Assembly: GCA_004151065.3 (NCBI GenBank)
Contig: NWUY0303637657.1
Coordinates: forward strand, 34,096 to 98,095
From: Larix sibirica
Lineage: Eukaryota; Streptophyta; Pinopsida; Pinales; Pinaceae
Length of the DNA: 64,000 nt
Reading direction: 5' to 3'
Below the pieces are notes generated by a model. That model saw only the letters and a program-made list of their open reading frames with translations, searched no databases and was not told the DNA's origin. Below are positions 1-11,806 of the stretch, in pieces (within the stretch, counting starts at the first letter, position 1; every line of letters begins with the position of its first letter). The translations under genes were made by a program, and so were the position numbers.

Positions 1-340
1 TTATCTGTTAAAAATGAGGAATTAAGAAGTAAGCATCATGAGATCATAAAATCATTGGCTCATTCAATTATTAATTTTATAGAGCCTAGACTTTTATTAC
101 TATAACTCAACTTAGCTCATTACTCACAAGCCTAACTAACTCTACTAACGAAAACAACGCTAACTCACTAACTCTTAGCATTGACTCATAATATAATCAG
201 AATAGTTGGAGCATCAAAGAAACAAGGACAGACACCCGTCCCACCAGTGTTAGGTGAGGCTTGTGTACTTGTTGGGCTAAAGGTTAAAGGCTCCTTACTG
301 GTTAAAAGCTTCTGTAAAAGGGGTACGGCAAAAGGCTTAA
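1..340. other. Non-coding DNA, nothing recognised
   Basis: AT-rich sequence with a run of similar short phrases built on AACTCA and CTAAC between about 100 and 190. No gene, RNA or terminator could be recognised. Confidence 0.5.
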
Positions 341-550
341 GTGGCGCTTACTAAAGGTTGCTTCTTTCTCCTTCTGTTGTCCTTGTTATCCTTAGCTTGT
401 TATATATATGTTGATTCACCATTTGAGGATCACAATAGGATCATACGCAACATACAGCGGATAAACGTTAGGCTTTATGAACTAAACTTAGCGAGGCTGG
501 CAAAAAATCACTCGAAGCTGGTCGAAACCGTAAGGAAGCTGCTTGATTAA
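341..550 (+). CDS. Small hypothetical ORF with N-terminal membrane segment
   Basis: A 69-codon frame that I do not recognise. Residues about 7-23 form a strongly hydrophobic Leu-rich stretch (FFLLLLSLLSLACYIYV) that could be a membrane anchor. The rest is basic and amphipathic, rich in Arg, Asn and Leu, and could form a helix. The frame opens with GTG rather than ATG, and there is no ATG before the hydrophobic stretch. A real gene would therefore need a non-standard or edited start. No neighbouring gene supports it. It may be a chance frame; the hydrophobic-then-amphipathic pattern is the only reason to list it. Confidence 0.15.
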   Translation: MALTKGCFFLLLLSLLSLACYIYVDSPFEDHNRIIRNIQRINVRLYELNLARLAKNHSKLVETVRKLLD

Positions 551-1860
551 CCAGGCTAGACAAGAGCTAGACGTGTTTATAGATAGAGTGTGCCTAGCAC
601 GTTAGGCAAGGCGCTATTCAACTAAAAAAACTTGGACTAAGGCGACTAGGTAGGGACTGACTACAGAGATAGGATACCTATGGATTCTCCCATTAGTTAT
701 ATAATTAGTTATATAGCCTATGCCATATGTTTTTATGACCTGACACCAATGAATTATTTGATAGAGTAGAACTAGAGATTGAACTACAGCACAGCCATAA
801 AAATAACAATGACAAGTGATGAAATAAAAAGAATCAGCAGGCACTAAGGAATATAGGTTCTTCTTATAGATATAAGTGTTGTTTTTCTATCAGTTTCAAA
901 TCTTATAATTCAACGGCGGAAAAGCGTAATTACAGCGTCTAATTTCAATTATTGTTATTTATTATAGAGGGATATTTATTACATCGGACTAATGGCAAGG
1001 ACGTATAGATAAAAAGTTCAAACGGATTGGACTAAGCTTTTCTCTTTAGACTATATAGGCCATATACCTAAGAATTAGGCAAGTGTCCATAGGGAGAGCC
1101 AACTTTCACTACGCTCTTTTTCACCATACCGTGTCAATTAAGAAGTAAGGCAGTCTCTAAGGCTTGTAGTATAGGCTTGTAGGAAGGCTGCTGTTGCTCA
1201 TACCTTTACTATATGAGGTACGCTGGATAGGTTTACCAGCTAGGTCTTACCCTTTTAAAAGGAGAGGATAAACCCTCTGCACATAGAAATTAATTCCATC
1301 CCCATAATATAATATCTTACACCATTAATATAGTATAGCAGCAGAGAAGAGTAGCTAGTTAATTAGTAAAATAACTAAAAAACTATGTATATAGTTCTTA
1401 CACTTAAGGTAATAAATAATATATTATTGTGAAAATAAGGAGAATAAGAATAACTTAAATAATCTATTTTTGTGGATACAAGGATGAGAGGGGAGAGCAT
1501 AGCGAGCCATAGCCAAGTATATGGGAAACGGGTTGAAACCCCTCCTCCTCAAGACAACAACACATTACGGGTTTTATATCCTACAGCTCAATACACACAC
1601 TTCACGGGTTAAATACCCTCCTCATATGGGGTAGTAGGCTAGAAAACCAACCACTAGGGCAGAGCTAATAAATTAGCCTAGTTAATCAAGTAACTTCTAT
1701 TCTTATTATTCCTATCAGCTACGGAACTCCTATCCGCTAGCTATGTAAGTGGTAAAGGGTATATCCAACCAACCAAACCAAACATGGATTCAACTGGTTG
1801 TTATTTATGGAATGGGGGTGTCAGTATAACCCTAAAAAAATGGTAAAAGTGAACCCCTCC

Positions 1861-1949
1861 CCCTCGTACCTCAGGGAAGTCCCTCCGGGTCATTACCTCG
1901 TAACCCCCCCTACCCAATAAATACTTAAGGCCCTTCGGGTCGTATAGAT
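1861..1949 (+). repeat. CCTCGTACCT / GGGTCGTATAGAT motif pair, copy 1
   Basis: CCCTCGTACCTCAGGG at 1861-1876 is followed at 1929-1949 by CCCTTCGGGTCGTATAGAT. The same two phrases recur together at 28446-28480 and, with the first reversed, at 27596-27632. The first phrase alone is at 2254, 48487 (one base different) and 56681, and reversed at 19147. The near-palindromic first half and the CCCTTCGGG mini-hairpin suggest a small dispersed element. Confidence 0.5.
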
Positions 1950-1987
1950 TAAAAAGTGAAACCTTCCACCTCAAATGGAAAAGTGGA

Positions 1988-2040
1988 ACGTGTATCCATG
2001 GCATCATATGTTAAAACGATTTGATAAATATCATATAGGT
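1988..2040 (+). repeat. 29-bp motif dimer
   Basis: Two units of the dispersed motif lie head to tail. ACGTGTATCCATGGCATC starts at 1988 and the next unit, ACGATTTGATAAATATCATA, starts at 2017, a spacing of 29 bp. Both are followed by CATAT and separated by GTTAAA. The same arrangement occurs at 29053-29110 and 38811-38870. The sequence that follows (2041-2100, AGCTGCTATGACTAGG) also recurs beside the motif at 29.0, 29.4 and 30.5 kb. Confidence 0.55.
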
Positions 2041-5000
2041 CTAATAGGTGTAGTAGGTCTAGCTGCTATGACTAGGTTGGCAGGTTAGGTTTCCATGGAA
2101 CTTCCTATAAATAAATAAAGAGAACTTAAGGCAAGACCTTCTTACTGAAAGTTTCTCTCTGTTGAATGGTGTATGCCCTAGCACCCAGGCCCACCATAAG
2201 ACTCATCTCTACATAGATGATATTGTATCTTTACGACCCGAGAGGTTACTTTACCTCGTACCTCGGGAATAGGTCACCTTTTTCATTTTTTAGCCCTACC
2301 CTATCACGTATTTTAGGTGAGGCGGTCCAATATGGACGGAAACACTAGGCAAGACAAAGGAGAAGGCCACCATGATGGAGAAGGCCGCGATACCCGTTCA
2401 TCTTCACCACATGCCACATCCACCGGTACGGGACACGGTACGGGACCGGCAAGAAGCTACAGCACCGAAAGCTTCTATTACGCTTTCACTCTAAGCCCGG
2501 ATGTGTAGACAACCATTTTCTGACACTACAGCAGCTTAAGAATAAAAACACGTCCTTGCCATTAGTCCAACTAAAAAAAGTATATTCGCTAAGTGAGTAG
2601 TCTTATAGATATCTGCTAGAGCCTCCGAGTAATAGTGTTTCATTCCCTAATGGAGTCTAATTATGCATTCGCAAGCGTTCTGCTTATCCATAGCCTATAC
2701 CCACTGCACTTCGGTAAACTTCTTGGTTTTATCTCGGAGTTATTCCCTCTCCCTTTGGGCGAGCAACTAAACGTACCTTGCTCATATCTTTACTTACTCA
2801 ATTTACTTACCAAGTGAAAAATGAGAAGAGGGTTGGTATAACCTTACTTTCTTCAAAGGTCCTTTCAGGCGGGCGGTAAGGTAGGTCCTGGTAAACCCAG
2901 AGCCAGTAAGGTTCTGGTCTTGAGCTATTTGAGGATAATAAATAAAGCTTATCTTCCCGAACTCAAACAATTGAGGGGAATCAGGTTTCAGTTCAGACCA
3001 CCTTGTTAGCCTCATCTATAGCGAGCGGGATATTGGCATTCTCAAAAACTAAGGCTATCTCTATTATTCCGTGGGGTGAGGTGAGACTCAACCTGCAACC
3101 TAAACACTAAAGAGATTCCACCGGAAGGAGATCCCCCACTAATTAATCCACAAACAATAGTTCACCCGCAAATGAATAGCATGATCCCGCTGGATAGATA
3201 ATAAGCCCTGTAATGTAAATCCAGGTAGTCTTTCAATCCCCTGCACGAGCTAGTTTATGAACAGGGGGATCTATAGCTCATCTAGTTGGGGATTGGGGGA
3301 AATCCCACCCATCCCAGGAAGTATTAGGGAAGTGCCTATAGTGAGCTAGTGATAAGTTGGTCGAGTGATCTAAAGGCTGAGCTGATTCGACAAGCACCTC
3401 TCCTACCCAACAAAGACACATATATAAAAACTATTTCAATAAGTTCTTTATCGTGAAGTGGTATAAACAGTTTCCTCTCCTAGGTTCCACATAAGTGAAT
3501 GCAAGTGGAAAGTACTTGGTGGTACCTGGGGCAGACGCATAACCTCCACCTTGGCTTCCACCTATCTTAATGAAGGTGGCCCTTGTTGTTAATGTTGCAT
3601 TGAGAGGAGTTATCATAACTATTCCTCATACCTTTTTTGTTGGTTGGACTTGGGCCCTAATCATCCCAGTCTGACAACTGGCCCTTCTTCAACTTATTAC
3701 TAGTTGGACCCCATGAACACCTAGGGCTGACTCTTGGAGGAGTAATTTGCTTGTTGTTTAACTATAGTCTTTTGTTTTGTGTGTTTTGTTTGTTTATCCC
3801 TACGTAGTTTTATTTAGGGATTTGGTGCGTGTCTTTGTAGTCTTCCACTTAGCTTTCAAGTGTCAAAGTGGACTAGTTTTCCCATCGATCCAGGAGGAAT
3901 CAGGGTCTTCCTCCTGAATTGAAAAGGCCACCTCCAGCGAGGCGTAGACTGTATTTCCTAGGACACCATAGTTATTCTGAAGCAAAATAATAAGTTAAGA
4001 CTACTACCCATTTGAAGATATGACCGAAATGATTGACCCTGGTGGTGATAATGAAATATAATTGTCTAGGAAAGGGTACTAAAGAGATTGAAACAATTGA
4101 ATCAATGCACTGAGTAGTACGAACCCTCCTTCGGTTAATAATTATTTGGGGATCTGGACAAGCCTCCTCTGTCCAATTTTAAGCCTCCTTTGACTGGTCC
4201 ATCAGCTCCATCGGTTATTTAGGTGATACCTTCCCACCGAACGATCCTTTGATTGTTTCTCTAGGTGAATTCCTTTTCTAATTTTATTCTTTTATAGATA
4301 GCTTTATCCATTATTGGATCGGGATGGCGGATGCTATAGGATCCTTAGGAATAGGGGGCGAAGCCCTACTCCATATGGTATATCCGGGGCACTACCTATC
4401 CTATTGGAATACTAGTGAGCGGAAGCAATCCTGTTTGTGTCCCTTGTAGTGGTGTCAATGTCGCTATGGGCACCTTTTGCTAGCGTTGGTGGCATGCCCA
4501 CCATTTTTCTATTTGGGCACATGGGTTTCCTTGGAGCCATATTTCCTTTTGTTGGTGGAAACACCCCGGTGTCCGGGGCAACCCATTTCTGGGATCCCAG
4601 TGGGGGGGTCCCTAACTTTTTTTTCCTTATGGTGGCATTTTAACTCCTAATATATTGATTACCAGCCTAGCCTAGGCCCCACCTTCGGCGGCAGTAACAC
4701 CGACCGCTAGAGGTAGTAATTTGTCGGTAAGTGTGATCCATAGAGGATCGGAGGAAGACACCGGGGCTAGTTCTAAATACGTGCCCCCCCCATTTTCATT
4801 CTTTAAACCTTTAACCTCCCTTATTTGTATAGGCCATTTTCACTAACAAATATTGTCGGAGCCTGGATCCCCATTGAACCCACATTTAATCACCAGAAGA
4901 AATTGAGCCATGTTATCCACAAACAATCAGGTCTATCCACACGTTCTAGCCTCACTAGCCTCACGGGGTGGGTCTTGCGTCGAGAAGGAAAAAATGCACT

Positions 5001-5383
5001 GGCTTGATAGGGATAAAGAAATGTCGTATGTGATGGCAGGTGGGAATTTTTGGGTGCTATCTATCGGCCACTAGTAAGCACGGGATATCCAGATATGAGC
5101 GGAGTGGCATATAAGTTGGATAAAACGCGGGTTCACAGAGGAACCCGGAGCGGAATACCATAAAAAGATGAAGCTTTAGACACCCCATCCCCTGGGGGTG
5201 AGGTCTCGATAAGGTGGAAGGCAGGATAGGTATCTATAAGCAAGTAGGATAGGAGAGGTATATAGCAGTAAGATCGCAGCAAGTCTAGATCTCCCAGCGG
5301 CCAGTAAGGCGGCGGGATAAAATGCAGCCAGGTTGATCATAGGCCAACGGAACTAATCCAATCCAATGGGGAATAATCAACTG

Positions 5384-5460
5384 TGTAAGCTAACTCCGCA
5401 TGTCCTGACCACATAATAAGACCACGTCTCTCTCTTCATGTTCCACGTCGTAATGGGCTT
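5384..5460 (+). repeat. Dispersed repeat, pair A copy 1
   Basis: Begins GTAAGCTAACTCCGC and runs through a phrase ending TTCATGTTCCACGTCG. A diverged copy in the same orientation lies at 11732-11806 and shares GTAAGCTAACTC, CCACGTAATAA/CCACATAATAA, CCACGTCT and TGTTCCACGT in the same order. Nothing in it looks coding. Confidence 0.5.
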
Positions 5461-6180
5461 ATAAAATGGATATTTTTATCCTGAACTAGGCTATTTAATT
5501 AGCTTTCCCTAGGTGTTGGTTGATTTACTGAATAATAGCATTTTAATACGTTTCACAGGAGGGTAATGGGCTCGCCACAATTGCTGCGATTAATGGTCTG
5601 GGCTGCATGGTAGGATGGATTTGATTGATGGAGCCTTTTAGGCTGAGCGGGCTTTACGAAATCACCCCAGGCTTTACTTATTATAGATAATGAGAAATGG
5701 TAAATAGAATGGGGAAATAGAATAGGGAATGGGTTTGGTGGGCTACGCCGAAATAATGGCCGGAACTCTCAAGGCAGAGGGGCAGATAAAAAGCGTATAG
5801 GAAGGTACTCCCACTTAGGCAGGTAAGAGATGGATTATAACCAGAGAGAGGCCAGGTGAGGCAGATAAAAGAGCTTAGAGGGTGAGGCAGGGCATTTAAG
5901 GTACTTGGCAAAGTAAAAGAAGAAAAGGAAAGCAAGAATTCATGGGTAAGATGAAGGAAAAGTAATATCTTAGGAAGAAGGAAGTCTCTCTCTGAAATCG
6001 CTGTAAATAAAAGCTTGCTTTACTAGGAAGAATGTAACGTGGTCAGGCATGTAACGCGACGGAGAAGACCTTATCCTATTTCTCTTTTTTACGAGTCAAT
6101 ATATGCTTTCAAATCTTCGATTGACTCACACCGAAAAGCGCGTTATTACATATATAGCGGCATTTTCCGCTAAGCATCAT
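5461..6180. other. Non-coding DNA, nothing recognised
   Basis: A purine-rich tract occupies about 5680-5990 (many AGG, GGCAG and GAAAGG runs). No gene could be recognised. Confidence 0.45.
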
Positions 6181-6223
6181 AATAAGATAGCCTGCGGTGA
6201 ACCTGCGGCTGCTGGATTGAACC
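6181..6223 (+). pseudogene. Degraded 3' end of small-subunit rRNA (rrn18/16S type)
   Basis: The stretch reads as the last 40-odd bases of bacterial/organelle-type small-subunit rRNA. It contains AAGATAGCC (for AAGGTAGCC), then GGTGAACCTGCGGCTGCTGG (for GGGGAACCTGCGGCTGG), then ATTGAACCC (for ATTGAATCC). The order and spacing fit, with a few substitutions and a three-base duplication (CTG). The ending GGCTGGATTGAA is that of plant mitochondrial rRNA rather than of cytosolic 18S. The rRNA body upstream is absent and no 5S gene could be seen downstream. It is therefore a non-functional fragment, but useful for deciding that the DNA is mitochondrial. The match is from memory of conserved rRNA ends, not from an alignment. 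Confidence 0.55.
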
Positions 6224-7386
6224 CCTATAAACAGGATAAGATTGTAAAAGCCTAGAGAATACCTGACGACCGTATGATAACCGTAGTAGAGCTACCCTTA
6301 TGCCCTCTCGCGGCCTTACGTTCTCCGCAATTGGCCTGACCCACCTGACCTCAACATGAACAACTGGGATTAAGAGATAGGGAAGACGGCAAGCAAGTCC
6401 ATAAGCAATGTGTGGTCCTGGGATATCATCGTATTGACCCTTAGGGAGGATTCGGTTGGGATCGGAGACGAAATCAAGAAAGCATGGGGACACTAAGACG
6501 ACATGGCTCAATCAGATATGGCTCAATCAATTGGATTATTATTACCTGCTTACCTCTACTACTCCCGCTACTCCCGGAAAGTGCAATAACGCAAGAGGAG
6601 CTTAAGCCAAGGTTCCATATGACAGGCTTTGAAAGATATCAACCGAGACCTTATTCAATCTCCATTCAAATCATCATTGCCGGGACGGAGCTTAGTCCAC
6701 GTCAACTCTATTTATTCTTAGTCCTCTTCCAAGCCAAGAGATCTTAGTGAATGACTCCCGTAACCATTCAAATCATTGACTCTCTTAGCCCATGCCTACT
6801 CTCTCTGTAGCCGAGATGTGATCTTAGTTCATTACTCCAAATTTGCCATCATTCATTTTGTTGAACTAGTCCCCTTAAGTTCCTACCATTAGCTGAGACA
6901 CAATCTTAGTCCCTAAGAGAGACTGACTCTCTATCTCTGGAGCTCTGAGACAAAAAGCTTAATATATGATTTCATATATGAAATTAACGAAGTAAGCACA
7001 TCGAGGCCCGGGCCACACAAAGAAGTCTTGCGGGGAGGTGCTTAATCTAATTATATAGCTATTATCACTATAGTAAAATATAGACTTTATTTTATATCTA
7101 TGCAGATATATAAACTGGGAATTAAGAGATAGGACTAAGGACTGTGGGCCCCACTGGTGGAGTGAAACATGGAGGTCTCGACCAATCGCTGAGACAATGC
7201 TTTAGTTAGTAGGTCTGGACATAGAGAAGATCTGAAACAGCAACACGTTATAGCCCCCATTAGTAGATTGGGTCCCCTGGCTTCCCCATTGGATTTGTCC
7301 CGTAGAACGACCAGCAGTCAAAGCGGATAACCAGCACGACCAGAAGGAGGTAGGAGTATAAGGTGTCCAGCATTTCCCGGATCATT
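6224..7386. other. Non-coding DNA with local degenerate repeats
   Basis: Frames of 113 and 87 codons on opposite strands around 6170-6747 show no recognisable domain. From 6740 to 6960 the sequence repeats phrases around ATCTTAGTTCATTAC and GAGACACAATCTTAGTCC at irregular spacing. Nothing else could be recognised. Confidence 0.4.
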
Positions 7387-7863
7387 CTAATTAGCAGCAT
7401 TTGAACCAGCAATCCCATCATCAGCAGTTGAACGAGCAGAACCGAAAGTAGTTGTTCCATCAGCACTACGACCAGCAGTTAAAGCATCAGCAGCGTCACC
7501 AATCGAACCAACATAATTACCATAAGCAGCAGTTGAAACGGGCGCAGTGGAAAGGGACATTTCCAGCAGAAGACCAGTTGAAGGAGCATTATTACAAGCA
7601 TAAGTTCCCGGAGCACTAGGATTTCCAGCCCAAGCATAACCAGTAAAAGCATTACCAGCAGAACCGGAAGTAGTTCTAACACTTGTTTCAATGGAATTAT
7701 TTCCAGCATTTCCATAAGCTGTTGAAGGAGCAAAATCCCAAGAAGAAGCAGCAGTTGAAATAGCTGAATTCCCAAGAGCAGTCGAAGCAGCATTCCTGGC
7801 AACACCAGTGTAACCAACATCAATTGAAGTAGTCCAAAGAGCATTTTCATAAGCACCGGTTTA
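7387..7863 (-). other. Ala/Ser/Thr/Gly-rich open frame without ATG
   Basis: Between a minus-strand stop at 7861-7863 and another at 7387-7389 lies an open frame of 157 codons dominated by GCT (Ala), ACT/TCA (Thr/Ser), GGT (Gly), AAT and TAT. Phrases such as STAYGNAG, AFTGYAWAGN and GIAGSNAAN recur in loosely varied form. It has no in-frame ATG near its 5' end, although a longer-looking Leu-rich frame in another phase does start with ATG. The FAYGN phrase just upstream of the 5' stop is also found at the 18.1-18.3 kb locus. Related loci lie at 39356-39490, 50351-50690 and 51340-51640. The function is unknown. It may be a decayed repetitive protein gene, or a tract with 3-bp periodicity produced by replication slippage. 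Confidence 0.35.
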
Positions 7864-9497
7864 ATCAGGATAATTCACGTCATCATTTGAATAAGCAGTT
7901 TCCGTAGGCGAAGGAGGAATCGAAAGGTTAAGTCACAACTCTCCATGTTGTTGTGTGAGGATTGGAATAAGCGTGGATTGGGCGGCCTCTTTGTGGAGGT
8001 GGACTTGGCTTTAAGGTTATGTAATTAATTGTATAGCCACTTGTATGAAGAAGCATATGATCCTCAAATTGTAAATCAACGAACAGCATGTATTATCTCA
8101 ACTGGTGAATGGCTTATTCCTTCTGTTGAACTGGGCTAAAGTTCTGGCAAAAGGGTCAAGTCTTTGAGATCTTGGCTCTAGCCCCTCCCATAATACTGGC
8201 TCGGTTATGACTCATCCAGCTACTTTCCTTCCTCAAACTCTTCATATCTCGGTTGGCTATTTGGGGAAGACTCCTCCTAATCAATATCTAAATCAATTGG
8301 TGCTGCTCTTTCTTGTAAATAGAATATAATCTTCCTCAGTTGCGATCTAAGCATCATCCATCTCACCTAACGTGTCGTCTCTCCAGCCAGCAAGCTGTGT
8401 CAAGTTCATCGTCGTCAGTTCTCAATAAATATGCGGGCTATATCTATATAGAAACGGGTAGCAATATAAATAGGGTATCAATCGAGGTATAAATAAAAGG
8501 TCGAAGGCATCAGTAAGTTAAATGAAGGCAGGTTGGAAGGTCGCAAAGGTTGCAAGTCGAAGTCTCATAGGTCCAGGTTAGTTGAGCGCAGCGTTCTGCC
8601 AAGCTCTTCGTAGGTCGGGTGGCAACAATTGATAGACAGGTAGCTAGAGATCATATTTCAGGGATAGAAAGACGGGCAGCAATCAATAGATGGACAGCAA
8701 GAGGGCAGGTCACAAGGTCGAAGCAGGCGGGAAGGTCGAGATAAAAGCTCAGGCAGGTAGAATAAGTACTATGGCTCTTATATTGAACTTGGAACTATTT
8801 TTCACAGAATGGAGATTAACTAGATTTATTCTTCTTTTCTTTTTAAAGAGCTTTTTCTGTGGATGTGGCTACGTATTGGAACGTGAGATTAAGAATTATG
8901 TGGACGTGAGATTGGAAGTGATGAGGACGCTTTTCTCGTAATCTGGGGCAGTGTTTGGTGGGAACGCCTCTATTGGAAGATGTGGCATTAGGTAACGCCC
9001 TTCTCAGAAGACTCATTAGTATAAAATCCAATCCAATCAGTTTATTGTAACTCGATCTAAAGGCTCGTAAGTAACGACCATGTCATCTTCCTGTCTTTAG
9101 TCAAGTATGTCTTCAAGTATGCCAGCTCAAGTATGCCATTCGAGGTAGACCCTAGTGTTTCGTGGTTTTTTTGGGGTAAGACTGGTCAATTTGAGAGTGA
9201 TAACCCGGCCTTATCTATCTATTCTTTGGCCCTATACGCCCCCTCCCTTTTTTCGAGCTTCTTCCCTGCGTACCTCGCCCCCCCCCATCCACCCCAGCTA
9301 GCCCTATTATGCCTACCAGCCATCCCTAGTTTCAGAGATAAATAATAATCCAATTCGTACACCGCTAAATCTCGGACCCTCTCTTCTGATCCTAGCTTGC
9401 AGCTCGATATATTTACCACCGGGAGGGCGAGGGACGGAGTGAGGTTAATAGCAAGAGTGGCTACCCACCCTACTACAATGAATTCATCAGTTTTTCT
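7864..9497. other. Non-coding DNA, nothing recognised
   Basis: The stretch includes a purine-rich tract (8500-8760) with repeated GCAGG and AAGGTCG phrases. No domain or RNA could be recognised. Confidence 0.45.
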
Positions 9498-9613
9498 CGA
9501 ACGCCTGTGAATGCTGTATCAAAGCTAAGCTAAGATAAGGCGTGTAATAAGAAGGTTAAGCAGTGTATCTATCCAGTGGTGTTGTGGTGGGCAGTAATAA
9601 AGGAAGGGTAAGC
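9498..9613 (+). repeat. Dispersed repeat, pair B copy 1
   Basis: Starts CGAACGCCTGTGAATGCTGT and ends GGGCAGTAATAAAGGAAGGG. A diverged copy at 20510-20609, in the same orientation, shares GAACGCCTGTGA, GCTGTATC, AAGCTAAG, GCGTGT(A/G)ATAAGAAGG, GCAGTGTATC and GGGCAGTAA in the same order. It differs by a 9-base deletion and several small ones. Non-coding. Confidence 0.6.
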
Positions 9614-11079
9614 TTGTTCAATCCCGTCCGTAAGCGCGATTCATAAATAAAGTGGGGGAGACTAGGGTCTAGATCTTCAGGTGGGTAGCAGGTTGGGTAA
9701 CAAGGGAAGGTAAGGTAAAGGGTTCATAGCCATAGTATTTCCTCCTCTCCTAAGTAATTTCATAAAGGGAAGGTGGGTGGTATAGGGCAACAAGTAGTTA
9801 GGAAACACAGAGGTTAAGGAGCGTAGCGGGTAAGGTTGTTGTTTTATGCCATCAAATCCAAATCTAGGATATATAGTAGGTTGGTCTCTCCTAAGGGATT
9901 CAATTCTAAAGTGGTCCCAGCTAGGGCTAACAGGTCCAGGTATTTTGGTTGGTAGAGTTATAGCTGTTGGTTAAAGGTAAATAGTCATAGTGCCATACCT
10001 CCTTAAAATGAAAGGGGTAGGGAGTCCTCCTGGCCAGTGGGTTATAATTACTAAATCAATGTTTGAGGCTTGGCCGGAATAGTCTGGTACCAAGCAGATT
10101 TAAGCAAGTGTGATTCCAATGAATGCAGTCTGTCTGGAAGCTCATCCAAAAGCAAGCTAGCTCTCTCTTCTATTTAAACAGAGATAAACCCGGCCCCACA
10201 CACCCAAATAAGTAACATGGGAGATGGTGTGAATCCAAGTGAGCAATTTCTTTAGAGATTGATTTAAACCAATACTTTTCAATATCTTTTCAAATATATA
10301 CCTCTTTGAAACACCTCATTCACCATCCCACAACCTGAGTTGCACAGACGGATAAAAAAACCGTCATCCCAACACATACATATGTTCACCCATATCGTTA
10401 ATTTAGCAGTTCAACCGTCGCCAGCCCAGCGAGTACACTGATGCGCATGGATTTAGATATTTTCTTATTTCATTGACAAATATACTATAATCCCGAGACA
10501 GGGCTATGTATGTGCAGTGAACAACGAGTGCAGTGAACGAGCACCGGGACACGGGGTGCACAGAATAACCCCATAGGACGGGGTGGACGCTTCGAAGGAG
10601 GCTGTGAAAGTATTTTGGCATTTATTATATATTTTGCTACAGAGTACTTTTTTTATTATTATTTCTGTGTGATGGTGGGTCTCTCTTATCTCAAAACGTC
10701 TCCATGGCGATATCGTGAGGTCTCCACGGGATGTTCCCTCCATGTAGTGCATGGTTCAAAGTGTATGTCCAGTTGAAGCGGGGGTGACCATCAATATTGC
10801 TAGCCTAGATATTCAGGGGGGGGTACACCAGACAACTGCCATCTACAGGTAGGCTGGGGTGGGACAACTACGGACGGATCAATTAAGAAGACACAACCTC
10901 GAGCGTGTTGATCAAGTGCACGGATAACCATTGGAGTATTACACAGATACAGGACAAGATCGGCTAGACGGGGAGGAAACGGAAGTTAATAAGGAAAAAC
11001 TTGTGAGTTTGAGCTGGTGCTAAACTGCTTATCGTGTTTTTATATGCACATATATAATGCAATCATTTGAACTAGACTT
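9614..11079. other. Non-coding DNA, G-rich repeat fragments
   Basis: From 9640 to 10010 the sequence is purine-rich and carries fragments resembling the 65-90 bp repeats of 16-21 kb (for example GGTCTAGATCTTCAGGTGGG at 9667). A copy of the CTCCATGGCGATATC motif lies at 10691-10716. No gene could be recognised. Confidence 0.45.
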
Positions 11080-11620
11080 TGTAAAATCATCCCTATACCT
11101 TCCAGCCTATCATTCCCTTGAGACCTTACACTCAGCCTTCCTTGGGCGGGACCTTCTTTGACCTTACAATCATCGGTAAAGCCATAAACTGCGCCTTTTT
11201 GGAAACCGCATGGGACCTGAAACTCCATACTGACTTGGTACATCTATTTTGAAACTACTACTTAGGACCATACTTACCCTACTAGGACCTTCTTCCTTTT
11301 GATCTTATAATCCGGAGGAACTAGCCCTTTCAAACTACTAAATACTGACACTTTTGTGGGACTAGCCTTTGACCCTATGCCTCAGACCTCTTTGGAAACA
11401 GCCTGACACTTCTCAGCCTTGGGAACCTTCCTTGATAATACTTTTTCACCTATGCTTTATAACTCCTCCCTGGGAACCTATGCCCTACTGCTTTGGGAAT
11501 TAGGTTTTTGGATTAGCCCTTGGAACCTCCTTGTGGGAACTAAAACTCCTTTGGACTAGCCCTTGGAAATCATATTTTGGTGGGAATAGACTTTGAACCT
11601 ATGTCTCTGACCTCAGCGGT
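11080..11620. repeat. Degenerate tandem-like repeat zone
   Basis: About 540 bp in which one vocabulary keeps returning: GGGACTAGCC, TTGGAACCT, CCTTTGACC, CTTGGGAACC, GGACCTTCTT and GGAACTAGCCC, at irregular spacing of roughly 20-35 bp. The copies are too diverged to fix a unit length by eye. No open frame. It resembles a slipped and mutated tandem array. Confidence 0.5.
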
Positions 11621-11731
11621 TATTGCATTATATATGTTCTTATTCACTAATGGGCTCAGCGACTTCTAAAAACAGGTGCTATTATATAGAATATATAACT
11701 ACTAGCTATGTGATATTGTATATGGAATATG

Positions 11732-11806
11732 GTAAGCTAACTCGCGCTATGTTATCACCACGTCGGGATCACCACGTAATAATGGCCACGTCTTTATGTT
11801 CCACGT
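11732..11806 (+). repeat. Dispersed repeat, pair A copy 2
   Basis: Second copy of the element at 5384-5460, beginning GTAAGCTAACTCGCGCTATG. It includes an internal doubling of the CACCACGT phrase (ATCACCACGTCGGGATCACC), which the first copy lacks. Confidence 0.5.

Larger units (their letters stand above)
551..5383. other. Gene-free stretch with scattered short repeats
   Basis: No protein, rRNA or tRNA gene could be recognised. The stretch holds copies of dispersed motifs listed separately: the AAGGACGT/29-bp motif (about 990-1012, 1988-2040 and, inverted, 2549-2571) and the CCCTCGTACCTCGGG motif (1861 and 2254). Around 4270-4660 there is a G+C-richer tract with small palindromes such as CACCCCGGTGTCCGGGG. 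Short frames here are chance openings. Confidence 0.5.

Noticed and set aside
4437-4643. Hydrophobic ORF of 68 codons
   Set aside because: No ATG start at the listed position, no family, and the tract is G+C-rich with palindromes, which lengthens chance frames.
6170-6747. ORFs of 113 codons (minus) and 87 codons (plus)
   Set aside because: No domain was recognised, and the first overlaps the rRNA 3'-end fragment, so the frame is a by-product of non-coding sequence.
7479-7856. Leu-rich 125-codon minus-strand ORF with ATG
   Set aside because: It is the frame-shifted shadow of the Ala/Ser/Thr/Gly frame: GCT/ACT/GGT repeats read out of phase give Leu, Met and Val. It is not a plausible membrane protein.
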